Positions 39,806 to 50,892 of a stretch of DNA of 64,000 nucleotides are shown one piece after another; the first letter of the stretch is position 1; the number at the start of each line of letters is the position of its first letter. Source of the stretch: Prorocentrum cordatum. Taxonomy: Eukaryota > Sar > Dinophyceae > Prorocentrales > Prorocentraceae. The position numbers and the translations under genes are program-made. Under the pieces are notes generated by a model. That model saw nothing but the letters and a program-made list of their open reading frames with translations. It was not told where the DNA came from and made no database searches. The stretch is taken from the NCBI GenBank assembly GCA_963575745.1, contig CAUYUJ010021031.1, forward strand, positions 33,946 to 97,945, written 5' to 3'.

Positions 39806-39936
39806 ACAGGAGGAGGAGGAGGAGGAGGAGGACGAGGAGGAGGAGGAGGAGGAGGACGAGGAGGACGAGGAGGAGGAGGAGGAGGACGAGGAGGAGGAAG
39901 AGGAGGAGGAGGAAGCGCAGGAGGAGGAGGGCCAGC
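39806..39936. repeat. GGA/GAC microsatellite
   Basis: GGA with regular GAC interruptions. Confidence 0.94.
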
Positions 39937-40259
39937 ATGGGCGCCGAGGCCCTGCCCCACGCGCCGGCCCGCCGCTCTCCGCGGCACCCTGGTCCGCCGC
40001 TGCTCCCCGGCCTCGCGGCGCGGCGGGCGCTGCCCCGCGGGCTGCGTCCTCCCCCCTCCCGCCGCATCCGTGGCGAGGTGTTTGTGTGCCAGCGCATTTT
40101 CTTTTGCGGAGTTGGGCGCCCTGGCGCGGACGGCCGAACGACCCCTGCAGCGGGACGCCCTGCCCACACGGTCGGCGCCGCAATAACTGCGCGTTCAACG
40201 CCATCGGACGGGGCCAGGGCGAGGATAAAGCCGCTCCAGAGAGCGTGCCAGAGCACTCT

Positions 40260-40790
40260 CGGAGTTATCTCGCCCCCATCCCACTTGAGGGCCACATCCC
40301 AGAAAGAATCTCGAGCACCCAGAAAAGTATCGAAAGAGTGTCGAAAGAGTGTCTCCCAGGGCCCGACACATCGAAAGAGTGTCTCCCAGGGCCCGACACG
40401 TCGAAAGAGTGTCGAAGGAGTGTCACCGGAGAGCGTTCCAGGGCACTCTCAGATCGGGTACAGCCAGGACCCCCGGGTAAGGGGACCCGGTCAGTGGTAG
40501 GGCCCTGGGGCCTCTAAGTTGGCCAGATTCGCCAAACCAGGTCTGCCGCAGCAGGTGTTTTGTTCGGGTGACGGCAGTTCCGGTTAGTGGAAGTGGGGCG
40601 GGGGGGGCGCCCCCGGTAGAAATCATTAAACCAGGTTCCACTAAACCCAGTTCTACCAACGCCCGATCAGAGTTATGTTGCTCCCATCCGACTTGAGGAC
40701 CACGTCCCAGACATGATTTCGAGCACCCAGAAAAGTGTCGAAAGAGTGTCGAAAGAGTGTCTCCCAGGGCCCGACACGTGAAAACCCTCG
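40260..40790. repeat. Duplicated block with 29-bp tandem repeats
   Basis: TCGAAAGAGTGTCTCCCAGG starts units at 40342 and 40371, with a shortened unit at 40401. The sequence CGAGCACCCAGAAAAGT before it recurs at about 40721-40737 with its own short run of GAAAGAGTGTC. The two blocks share about 65 bp upstream (CATCCCACTTGAGGGCCAC and CATCCGACTTGAGGACCAC). Confidence 0.8.
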
Positions 40791-40959
40791 ATGTTGGGGG
40801 TGTTTTGTTGGTTGCTCGAAATTCATTCTGGTGATCAAGGCTAGAGTAGGTTGGAACATCATAATCTCAGAGCGTTCCAGAACGCTCCAACACATGCTCC
40901 ACGTGCGCCAAGTGCGCCAAGTGCTCCAGCCGCGTCAGGTGCACCACGTTCGGGGCACA

Positions 40960-43900
40960 CACATAGTGTGCCAGTTGCGCCCGCGCACATCCTTGTCGAA
41001 AACGGACAATCGCGGCAGAGTGGCCATCATGATGTTTGGTGGGCTTGCACACAGCAGGCAAGATGCCAGCACTCCCGCCCAACGCAAAGTGATCGCGGGG
41101 CGTCTGCGCATGATCCAGATTTGGAGGCATGTTTTTTTCTTGTATAGGGACTGCTGATCTGTGCGCAGCAAGCAATATGAAGGCGCCCCCGGCGTCCCTG
41201 TCAAAAACCATGCAAAGTAGTCACAGGGCGCCCGCGCATGCTCCAGATGAAAGGAATGGCTGGCCGGCGCGCAGCAAGCAATGTGCCGGCATCCCCGCCG
41301 TCCTTTTCAAAGACAGTGCAAATTGATCGCGGGATGCCCGTGCAGTATCCAGATTTAGTCGCGAATTGCAGTTTGCATTGTTTTCTACAAGTATGGTGGC
41401 CTTGTGCACGGCCAGGCCATATGCTGGCACTCGCGCCGTCCTTGTCAAAAACACATGCAAAGTGATCGCTTGGTGCCTGCGCATGATCCAGATTTCGAGG
41501 CAAAAGTTACTTTGCGCTTTGTTTTGTTACAGGGATTGGTGGCTTACGCGCAGCAGGCAATGTGAGGGCAGCCCCCCCGTCACCGTCATAAACCAATGCA
41601 AAGTGATCGCGGGGTGCCCGCGCATGATGTAGATGTAGCCGCGAAGTGTACATTGTATTCCTTTTGACAGGAATGGTGGCCCTCCGCATGGCGAACCATG
41701 TGATGGCACCCCCGCCGTCCCTATCAAAAAACATTGTGAAGTGTTCGCGGGGCCCCCGAGTATGACCCAAGATTTGACCACAAAGTGTATTTTGAATTGT
41801 TGTGTCGACAGGGATGGTGGGGGGGCGCTGGCATTGCACAAAGCACGTAGTATGCTGGGACCCCCCCCGTCCCTGTCAAAAACCAGTGCTACATGGTCGC
41901 GGGACGCCCGCCCATACACCAGATTTGGAGACATAGCGTAATTATTTTGTCTTGTTTTTGAAAAGGGATGATGGGGGGGCGGGCTCATGGGTCCAGGTTG
42001 GCTGCCCGTCGGGGGTGGGGAAGGGGCATGCACTAATAAGGAGCAGTGTCGCGGGTAGATCAACCTACCCCCCCGAAGGACGGCCGTGTCGCGCACTCCC
42101 GCCCGCCCTCCCACCACATAAGTAGCACCGGAGTCTCAGCATGAGCATGTGCCGCCATCGACAATCATCGGGAACCAATGCAGACGCCAGACAGCTGCGC
42201 AACGCCCGCGAGGTGCGCCGCGCGTGCCAGGGCACCCCCATCATCCCTATCAAATGACAACGCGCAGTGATCACGGAGCGCCCGAGCATGGTCAAGATTT
42301 TGCCGCAAAGGTATTTCGCACGGGTTTCTGGCAAGGACGATGTGCTTGCGCGCAGCAGGCAGTATGCCAGCCCCCTCCTCTTCCCTGTCCAGAACAATGC
42401 AAAGTGATCGTTCGGTGCCCCGCGCATGATCCAGATTTTGGTGCAAATTGTATTCTGTATTGTTTTTTGACGGAGGGTTGGCTTGTGCGCAGCAAGCAAT
42501 GTGCCGGCACCCCCGCCGTCGTTGTCAAAAACCAATGCAAAGTGATCGCGGGTGCCCGCGCATGATCCAGATTCGGAGGCAAATTGCATTTTGTATATTA
42601 GTTTTGTTGACCAGCATGGTTGGCTTGCGCGCAGCAAGAAATGTGAGGGCGCCCCGGCCGTCCTTGACAAAATCCCATGGAAAGTGGTCGCGGGGACCCG
42701 CGCATGCTCCAGATTCGGAGGCAAAGTGTATTTTGTATTGTTCTTGTGAAAGGGATGGTTGGCTTGCACGCAGCAGGCAATATGAGGGCACCCCCTCCGT
42801 CCCTTTCAAAACCAATGCAAAGTGATCGCGGGATGCCCGCATACGCTCCAGATGTAGCCACAGAGTGCAGTTTGTATCCAGCTGCCTGCGGCAAACCCCG
42901 CCACCTTGCTTTTGCAACAGCGCAGCAGGAAGGAGGCTGAGTGTAGGAACTGCGCAATTCCGACGAGTAGTCTGAGTTGGGGCGGATCGCGATCCCGACC
43001 TCGTCTTCGCACGCGCGGTAGAGAGAGGGAGGAGGAGGAGGAGGAGGAGGAGGAGGAGGAGGTGCGCAACGCCCGCGAGGTGCGCCGCGCGTGCCAGGGC
43101 ACCCCCATCATCCCTGTCGAATGATAGTGCACAGTGGTCGCGGGACGCCCGCGCATGGCCAAGGTGTTGCCTCAAAGGGTATGTCGTACTGTTCCCTGGC
43201 AGGGAAGATGTGCCAACGCGCAGCAGGCAGTATGCCGTCCCCCCTCGTGCCCGTCCAACAAAGAATGCCAGAGTGATCGTTTGGGCCTGCGCATGGTCCA
43301 GATGTTGGTGTAAAGTGCATGTTGTAGTGTTGTTGTTGTTGTTGTTGTTGTTGTTGACAGGGGTATTGGGAGGGGTTGCCAAGTTTCCGGGTTCGCCCCC
43401 GGTCGGTTGGGGGAGGTGCTTAACAAGGAACAGTGATCAAGTTTCCAGCGGGAACGCCGCAAGCTGTCTCGCTCACTCCCTCCCGCCCACCCACTACATA
43501 AGGAGCACCCGAGCATCAGCAAAGGCAGGGGCCGCCATCGACAACAATTGGGAACCAATGCAGACGCCAGCCAGGTGCGCGACGCCCGCGAGGTGCGCCG
43601 CACGTGCCAGGTGCGCCACATGTGGCAATACGTCGCCCCCTTTCCATCCCTGTCAAAAGCCAGCTCAAAGTGATGGCGTGGTGTCCAGCATTGTGCTTTG
43701 CGTGTGTGCACCCACAATCGCTTTGCACGTGTTGTTGGCAGGGATGGTGGGCCTGCACGCCGCAGGCAATATGCCGCCGTCCCTGGCAAAGTGCACTGAG
43801 CATTCTGTGTTTAAGGGATGGCGGGCCTGCACACAGCATGCAATTTCTCCCCCGCCGTACCTATAAAGAACCAATGCAATGTGATCGCGGGGCGTCCGCG

Positions 43901-44110
43901 CATGATCCAGATTTTGGTGTAAAGTGCATTTTGTATTGGTTTTGGCCGGAACTGCGGGGGGGAGGGGAGGCATTGCGCACATCAGTCAATATGCCGCCCG
44001 CCCGCCGCCCGTGTACAAGACCAATGATAAGTAATCGCGGGGCGTCCTCGCATGATCGAGATTATGGTGCAAAGTGTACATTGCATTGTTCTCGGCAAAT
44101 GATGGTGGGT
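40960..44110. repeat. Satellite of about 140 bp with conserved hairpin and higher-order structure
   Basis: About 17 recognisable copies of a core close to AAAGTGATCGCGGGGTGCCCG followed by CGCATGATCCAGATTT occur at intervals of roughly 107-157 bp (for example 41085, 41321, 41456, 41596, 42396, 42536, 42678, 42816, 43130, 43876, 44025). The core contains GCGGG-N3-CCCGC. Between cores lie TTGTATTGTTTTTGACAGGGATGG and a segment with CGCGCAGCAAGCAATGTG. A separate spacer (about 41960-42245) recurs at about 43365-43655, giving a superunit near 1.4 kb. A (TTG)n run lies at 43330-43357. Confidence 0.88.
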
Positions 44111-44511
44111 GGGGTTGTCATTGGTACGCGTTGGTCGCCGGTCGGGCGTGGGACGGGGTGTTTCCTAAGAGGGGACAGTGGTAGACCAATCCCCGAAGGG
44201 GAAGGAGGGGGGGTGGAAGAGGAGGCGCCCTCAACCAGGTTTTCCCTGAGGGGGGCTGGTGGGATTACACCGGCATCTGGAGGCCCTCAGGAGCAGCGTT
44301 GCGTGAGAGGACACGCGGTCAGCCAATATCGACAGACATGCGCGGCACGGACACGGCTCGCGGGCACCACGCGGCACGCTCGCGATTCCGGCACGGCTCG
44401 GCTCTCCACGGCACGCGAGCTGTAGATTGTGTGCCTTCTGGAGGCTCAGCACGGCACGCGGGCACGGCACGCGGGCGTCACTGCGATGTGGGAGCCCAGC
44501 CACAATTCGGG
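44111..44511. other. Flank of the satellite; GC-rich short repeats (44330-44480)
   Basis: A partial third spacer copy lies at about 44100-44200. Then GGCACGCGGGCACGGC-type repeats run from about 44345 to 44480. No gene is seen. Confidence 0.5.
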
Positions 44512-44942
44512 GAGCGGCGACGAGGAGGAGGACGAAGAGGAGAAAGAGGAGAAGGAAGAGTGGAGAGAAGAAGATCGACGCTTCTATTTGCCGACCCGAG
44601 CTTGTGCAAGGTAAGAGGATGAAGAGGAGGAAGAGGAGGAGGAGGAGGAGGAGGAGGACGAGGAGGACACAAGAGGAAGAGGACCAGGAGGAGGAGGACG
44701 AGGAGGAAACAAGAGGAGGAGGAGGAGGAGAAGGAGGAGGAAGAGGAGAAGACGAGGAAGATACAAAAAGAGGAAGAGGAGGAGGAGCAGGAGGAGGAGG
44801 AGGGAGGCGGATTGACGCTACGATTTGCCAATTCGAGCTTGTGCAACGTAAAAGCACGAGGAGGAGGAGAAGGAGGAGGAAGAAGAAGAAGAGGAGAGTG
44901 AGGAGGAGGACCAGGCGACGGAGCACGAGGAAAATACGAGAG

Positions 44943-44989
<47 letters not shown>

Positions 44990-45028
44990 TGATGACGAGG
45001 ACGAGGAGGCGAATGAGGAGGACGAGGA

Positions 45029-45078
<50 letters not shown>

Positions 45079-45080
45079 TC
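44512..45080. repeat. GGA/GAC microsatellite with two embedded copies of a 45-bp unique sequence
   Basis: GGA, GAA and GAC runs. TTTGCC..CGAGCTTGTGCAA.GTAA occurs at 44586-44614 and again at 44823-44853, preceded each time by GACGCT.C.A. The interval is about 238 bp. Confidence 0.88.
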
Positions 45081-45222
45081 TCCTCGCGAGCGCTGGGCCG
45101 GCCCGCCAGGCGCAGGCGGGGGCGGCGCTGTTGCCCCCGCTCGGGCCAACCCGCGACGCGGCCTCGGGCGCCGTGCACGCCCAGGGCCCAGGCCTCGGGC
45201 CGGGCAGCTCAGGACACCACCC

Positions 45223-45224
<2 letters not shown>
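45081..45224. other. GC-rich spacer between microsatellites
   Basis: 143 bp of unique GC-rich sequence without a recognised feature. Confidence 0.5.

Positions 45225-45315
<91 letters not shown>
45225..45315. repeat. Pure CTG/CAG repeat, about 30 copies
   Basis: Uninterrupted TGC repeats over 91 bp, unlike the interrupted trinucleotide tracts elsewhere. Confidence 0.97.
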
Positions 45316-45316
<1 letters not shown>

Positions 45317-45505
45317 GCTCTCCTCCTCCTTCTCCTCATCCCCTCCTCCTCCTCCTCCTCCCCCTCCTCCTCCTCCTCCTCCTCCTCCTCCTCCTCCTCC
45401 TCCTCCTCCCTCCTCCTCCTCCTCCTCCTCCTCCTCCTCCTCCTCCTCCTCCTCCTCCTCCCTTCCTCCTTCTCCTTCCTCCTCCTCCTCCCTTCCTCCT
45501 CCTCC
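45316..45505. repeat. CTC microsatellite
   Basis: CTC with few interruptions. Confidence 0.95.
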
Positions 45506-46359
45506 GGCACCTGTGCCACTGGGATCCCTCCCCAGGAGAACAGGCGGGTAGCCGCCCGTTCGTCACCCCAGGTGTTCCTTCGGGACCCTGGGGGAAAGAA
45601 AAAAGGTAGTCGTAGGCCGTCCCAGCCTGCGCCGCAGGGGAAGGGTCGCGCCTGGGGTCTCGGGGCTGTGCCCGACTCGTCCTTGTGGCGGGCGGGGGCA
45701 GTCCAGGGCCTCAGCGCGCGGCTTTTCATTCCGTGTTCCGTGCCCGTGCTGTGGGTCTGCCACGTTTTGCTGCGATACCCTTGCGTGGCCCTCCCAGTAC
45801 TCCGCTGGGGCAAGGGTGGTGTCGCGAGTCCCCTATGCGGGGGGGCTCATCGGAGGATCCCCGTCCATTCCCACCACGGTCACGGTCCCCCGCCGCGGCG
45901 TGCGTGGGGGCGGGCTGTTCCCCAGGGAGCGGTGCCCCTCGGGTGGCTGATCGGGGCGGCACGCGCGGCGCGTCGTTATCTGAGGCCTCGGAATGTCAGA
46001 AAGGGCTTGTAGAGCGGGTTACTGGCTTAGCTGCTGCCTCCTGGCGCACGTGGCGCCCCTGTGGCGCGCGTGCTGGGTACGTCTCTCGTTTTTTTTCGCG
46101 GCGCTGCTGCCTTTAATGGCACACGTCGCCTTTTGTGCGTGGCCTCGGGGCGGGGCCACCTCGCCGCGGGCGAGCAGGGCGTGAGCCCCCGCCGCTGGCC
46201 TTTTGGGCCGAGGGTTGAACCGGCCACGTCCCCCTGTCGGTGGGGCCCTCGGCCCAGCGCCGCGCATTTTGCGCGCCGCTTCGCCCGCGGCGATCGCGGG
46301 CGGCCGAGGGCGGCGGGCGCTCGTGCACTCGTCCGCTCTTCGGTGTGCTCCACTCCACT
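45506..46359. other. Intergenic, GC-rich; no gene seen
   Basis: Open frames occur on both strands, but none has a recognised domain or credible composition. Confidence 0.45.
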
Positions 46360-46800
46360 CCACTCCTCCTCCTCCTCCTCCGCCTCCTCCTCTTCCACCT
46401 CCTCCTCCTCATCATCCGCATCCTCATCCTCATCCTCATCCTCATCCTCCTCCTCATAATCCTCCAGCCACCCCCCCTTCCCCCTTGCCCTCCTCCTCCC
46501 CTTCCCCCCCCACTTCTCCACTTCCTCCTGCCTCTCCTCCTCCCCTCCCCCTCTTCCGCCTTCTCCTCTCCCTCCCCCTCCCTCTTCCCTTCCCCCTCCC
46601 CCTTACCGCTTCTCTTCATCTTCCTCCGCCTCCTCCTCCTCCTTCCCCCCCCCGGCTGCTCCTCCTCCTCCTCCTTCTCCTTCTCCTCCTTCTCCTCTTC
46701 CTGCTCCACCTCCCCCTTCTCCCCGTCATGTTTCCACTCTTCCTGCTTCTGCTCCCCCTCCTCCTTCCCCTTCCCCTCCTCCTCCTTTTCCCCTTCTTCT
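46360..46800. repeat. CTC/pyrimidine-rich microsatellite
   Basis: CTC, CAT and irregular CCCCTT pyrimidine sequence. Confidence 0.92.
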
Positions 46801-46964
46801 CTACGTTAAGAAAACTGACCGATAGGACCACCCTACGGGTGATAAGGAGGTTGGGGAGGAAGGAGGAGGCGGTCGATTTGCGATGGTTCTGCGATCCTGG
46901 TGGTTGTTTAACTTTTGATTGCCGCGCACATATGCCCATCTACCGTTCGACCTATCGACTCAGC

Positions 46965-47165
46965 TATTAGTTTAGGACAACCATGTACCTCGATATGTGT
47001 TGACACATATCATTATATAGGTGTGTATATATACACATATGGAGAGATCAGTCTACCAGTCTAAATAGCAATCATTCCATCAAACAATTAATCAGCCAAC
47101 CTATACATATATGTATATATACATCTATCTATCTATATATATTCCTATAATTATACATCCTGTAA
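46965..47165. other. AT-rich island with TATA/ATCT repeats
   Basis: About 200 bp rich in A and T within GC-rich surroundings. It contains GTGTATATATACAC and ATACATATATGTAT (both palindromic), then ATCTATCTATCTATATATAT. The function is unknown. DNA-unwinding or matrix-attachment sites often look like this, but nothing here proves it. Confidence 0.75.
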
Positions 47166-47721
47166 GGAAAAAAACCCCCCGGATGGCCCACACCCCCCCC
47201 CCAGATACCTTTTCCCCCGGTCCAACCCAGCCTTTCGAACCCCGGATGGCCATCGCCGCCACTCTTCCCTGACACGCCCAGACGCCCAGACGGCTCCCGA
47301 TACCTTTTTCGCCGCTCCTTCTTAGTCGCCGACTCCTTGCCAAAACACCCCAAACGGCTCAGGATGCCCCCCCGACGGCTTGAATACGGTGTACGACGGC
47401 TCTGACTGACGAGTCCCAGCCACCCTTCGGACGGCCATCCCCGTGCCCCCCGATACATGGTTCGACGCTTTTCCCGGGTTCCCGAGCCTCTGCCCACACA
47501 GCCCAGACGGCCCCTACATTGCTCAACGCTTCTCCCTGGCCACTACACTCCAAAAAAAGGCTTCGACCAAATCCACGCGACGCCCCAAAGAGCGACCACG
47601 CCTTCAAGGCTCCACGAAGGTCACACAAGGCCCCCAGCCAACTGCACAGGGCGCCAGAAAGGCGTCCAAAAGGTTTGCCTTTAGGCCTCCACCTTCCAGA
47701 CAACACCCTCCCCACGACGCT
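47166..47721. other. Intergenic with diffuse GACGGC-type repeats; no gene seen
   Basis: Short phrases such as CCCAGACGGC and AAACGGCTC recur loosely, as in 60480-61690. No coding sequence is recognised. Confidence 0.5.
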
Positions 47722-48633
47722 GCTGCCTCCTCCTTCTCCTCCTTCTCCTCCGCTTCCTCCTCCTCCTCTTTTCCTCCTCGTCCTCCTCTTTTCCTCCTCC
47801 TCCTCCTATCTTCCTCCTCCTCCTCCACCTTCTCCTCCTTCTCCTCCTTCTCCTCGTCCTCCTCCTGCTCCCGTTCCTCCTCCTCCTCCATTTCCTCCTC
47901 CTCCTACACCGCCTTCTCCTGCTCCACCCTTTTCCACCTCCTGCTCCTTCTCCTCCCCCTCTTTCTCCTCCTCCTCCTCCTCCTCCTCCTCCTTCTCCTC
48001 CTCCTCCTCCTCCTCCTCCTCCTCCTCCTCCTCCTCCCTCTCCCCCTCCACCTTCTCCTCCTCTTCTCCTGCTCCTCGTCCTCCTTTCCTCCTCCTCCTC
48101 CTCCTCCTCCTCCTCCTCCTCCTGCTGCAACTGCTCGTGCTCCTGCTCCTCCTCTTCGTCCTCCTCGACTCGTTCCTCCTCCTCCTCCTCCTCCACTTCC
48201 TCCTCCTCCTTCATCCTTTTCCCCCTTCTCCTCCCTCTCCTCCTCCTTCTCCCCCTCCTCCTCCTCCTACTTCTCCTCCTCTTCTCCTCTTTCTCCTCCC
48301 CCTCCTCCACCTCCTTTACCACCTCCTCCTCCTCCTCCTCCTCCTCCTCCTGTTCTTCCTCCTCCTCCTCCTCCTCCTCCTCCTCCTGCTCCTCCTCCTC
48401 ACAAGCGTCCCAAACGGCCGCGCAGACATCACCTGCTCCTCTTCCTCCTCCTCCTCCGCCTCCTCCCTTTGCCTCATCCTCCTTCTTTTCCCTCCTCTCT
48501 TCGTCCTCCTCCCCCTCTTTCTCCTCCTCCTCCTTTTCCTGCTCCTGCTCGTCCTCCTCTTTCTCCTCCTCCTCCTCCTCTTCTTCTTCCTCCTCCTCCT
48601 CATCCTCCTCCTCCTCCTCCTCACATGTGTCCC
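47722..48633. repeat. CTC/pyrimidine microsatellite, 0.9 kb
   Basis: CTC, CTT and CTG mixtures. TCCCAAACGGC occurs twice near the end (48407 and 48630), the second at the border with unique sequence. The open frame through it encodes only Ser, Pro and Leu runs and should not be joined to the gene downstream. Confidence 0.93.
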
Positions 48634-48793
48634 AAACGGCTACACTGACGTCTGCAGGACGCTCAGCCTATCACGCTCGCATACCACGAAATCAGCTTGC
48701 CTGCGTAAACGCATCCCCCCACAGGCTTCCTATCCCGCTCATCCTGACTCATCCTGCACCTGCTCCTGCTTACCCTCCTCTCCATGGCCATTC

Positions 48794-50254
48794 ATGCTCG
48801 AGCCTTCCAGCAGCCTGCACCGCCTTCTCGGCCACGTTCGCTGCTGTGAGATGGTCCGGCCTGGATGTGCGTTCCAAGGCTGTTCGTGCTCCCAGCTTTC
48901 CACAGTCAACGCCCTGCTCGACTTTCGCACGAGTCCCTCGTGCAGCTTTCTGTTGAACGACAACCTCAAAACTCATGGAACCACGGGCAAACCCGTGCAA
49001 CCCGTATTCTGCTCCTCGGAATGCTTTGAGGCGGCCTGTGGCATAAGCGGCCTGTCCCAAGTTGACGACGCCATGCTCGCTCTCTTCCGAGCGACGTGGC
49101 TTGAACGAGATCGGCGACACCGTGCGCGGCTCCTCCTCGATCCCACGATAGTTTCAGACTCTCTCGAGGTCGTTCCCGCCGAGGGGCCCGTCTCGCTCAC
49201 GTCCCGGGAGCTGGACAAGGTTACCCTGGAGATCCGCCGGATTGTCTCTGCAGCCAAAAGTTGGCCTGAGTATCTTTGGCTCGTGTACATCGGCCGCAAG
49301 ACGTACTCTTTAGACGCCGTGTGCGCCCTGCTGGAAGGCCCTCACAGACTCAAGTACGATCGTGGCTACACCATCGACCCAGACGCCTTGGACCACCTGC
49401 TCGACAACACTAGCCTCGGTGACGGCATCCTCCACGGTGAGAGCAAGATCGAGCTCCGCATGCGCATCATCGCCGTCCGGGACCTCCTGCACTCTCTGCC
49501 GCGAGGGTTCCTCGACGGGGCTCCCGACGACCTGGCACAGACTGCGCGCGTACTCCTGAAGACCTCCGAGAAGAAGCCCGGCACCCCCGTCACATTCAGT
49601 ATGACGGAGACCGCGGCCCGCCAGTGGCCAAGCATGACTACGACCGACCGTCTCTGGCATTTTTTCATGTCCATCGGCGGGACGAGCCACTTCCACGCCT
49701 GGCAGATGTGTCTCGACTGTCCTGACGTGATTTGCGACGCCTCTCAGATGCGAGCCGTGGGTCCCAGTTGCTACTCCTACCTCCGCCTCGCCTACCCGGC
49801 CGTGGAATTCCCTGCAACATGGAGCTCTGCCCAGGGCCAGGACCTCGGCGTTCGCCTGATCGACCACCTCCGTACGCGCCCGGAACTCCAGGGCCTCGAG
49901 TTCCCAGGCCCCACGCTCAGCTTCAACAACACCGAGCACTGGACGTGCGAATCCGTGAAGGCGACCAAGGCCTTGCACAACGACGGCCTCCTGATCCGCG
50001 TGGGCGAGATACGGCACGTCTTGCAGGGAGGCGCTCTGGCGGTGCCGGCCAGCGGCAAATTTCGAACGCGCCGGTTCCGCACCGGCTTGGCCGCGCCAGA
50101 CCCCTCCTCCATGAGCGGCAGTTTGATGTACGCGCCACGGACCACCAGCCACGCGCCGCTGATGAAGAAGAGCGTCGTGGGGGAGCCGCCTGCGAAGCGC
50201 CAGGCCTCCCTGCTGGCTTTCGGCGCGGTGCGCCGATCAGCCCGCGACCCCTGA
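48794..50254 (+). CDS. Unrecognised protein, about 487 aa, Cys-containing N-terminus (Helitron neighbourhood)
   Basis: The frame is open far upstream through the microsatellite. The first plausible starts are ATG 48794 and ATG 48851. The first 80 residues are rich in Cys, including CAFQGCSCSQ and FCSSECFEAACG, which could bind zinc. The body is an ordinary soluble protein, with WPEYLWLVYIGRKTYSLDA and HFFMSIGGTSHFHAWQMC as distinctive stretches. The C-terminus is basic (KKS...PPAKRQ), possibly a nuclear signal. I do not recognise a family. It lies 4.5 kb upstream of the Helitron Rep gene, on the same strand, and may be a Helitron passenger or accessory gene. Confidence 0.6.
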   Translation: MLEPSSSLHRLLGHVRCCEMVRPGCAFQGCSCSQLSTVNALLDFRTSPSCSFLLNDNLKTHGTTGKPVQPVFCSSECFEAACGISGLSQVDDAMLALFRATWLERDRRHRARLLLDPTIVSDSLEVVPAEGPVSLTSRELDKVTLEIRRIVSAAKSWPEYLWLVYIGRKTYSLDAVCALLEGPHRLKYDRGYTIDPDALDHLLDNTSLGDGILHGESKIELRMRIIAVRDLLHSLPRGFLDGAPDDLAQTARVLLKTSEKKPGTPVTFSMTETAARQWPSMTTTDRLWHFFMSIGGTSHFHAWQMCLDCPDVICDASQMRAVGPSCYSYLRLAYPAVEFPATWSSAQGQDLGVRLIDHLRTRPELQGLEFPGPTLSFNNTEHWTCESVKATKALHNDGLLIRVGEIRHVLQGGALAVPASGKFRTRRFRTGLAAPDPSSMSGSLMYAPRTTSHAPLMKKSVVGEPPAKRQASLLAFGAVRRSARDP

Positions 50255-50892
50255 TGTCCTTCGACGGCGCGCCGTGCAACGACAGCGCGCATCCTCAGGC
50301 ATAACATTGACTCCGCGGCCCGCGCATGTTTAGTTGGGCCAGCCCGGCGCCCTGGATCTTGCCGGGCTGCCGCGGCCACATATGCCCTGCTGCCACGCCG
50401 CTCCTCTCCCTTCCCTCTCCCATCCTTTCCTCCCTCCTCTCTGCATCGTCTGCTCCCGTTCTTCTACCTTCCCAACCCTTCTGTCGCAGACATGGCGCGC
50501 TGACTCGCCCTGGCGCCGCCGGCACTTTTGCCTCCCAGCCACGCCGTTCGCGCCTCCTCCCGCTCTCCAGTTTCTCCTCCCTCCTCTCTGAGTCGTCTGC
50601 TCCCGTGTTTCCTCTTGCCCTCCCCCATTTCACATCGCTCTGCAATTCCCTACTACCCACTTCTTTTTCGCACGCTTCTTTTATCCGATACTGCATCACG
50701 CCGTTTTCACACGTGCTGTCGCGCTCTGTGCGCCGAACTTCTCTGTTCTTCCCCCGCGGCACACGTCCGCGCTGGCACCCGTGTTTGTTCCACGCGTGCG
50801 AACAAGATTCCTGACCACCTGGCAAAATATCCTGCCCTTTTGACATAACAGCGGTTGCAGCGACGGCCGCGCTCGCTTACAGCAAATCGTCA
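50255..50892. other. 3' flank with an internal duplication; no gene seen
   Basis: CTGCCGCGGCCACATATGCC followed by CTCCTCTCC...TCGTCTGCTCCCGT (about 50366-50460) is repeated loosely at about 50518-50606, with TCTCTGAGTCGTCTGCTCCCG as the clearest shared part. Confidence 0.5.

Noticed and set aside
47519-50254. A single 911-codon gene including the microsatellite
   Set aside because: The first 400 codons are pyrimidine-repeat translation without an initial ATG. The real protein more likely starts at 48794 or 48851.
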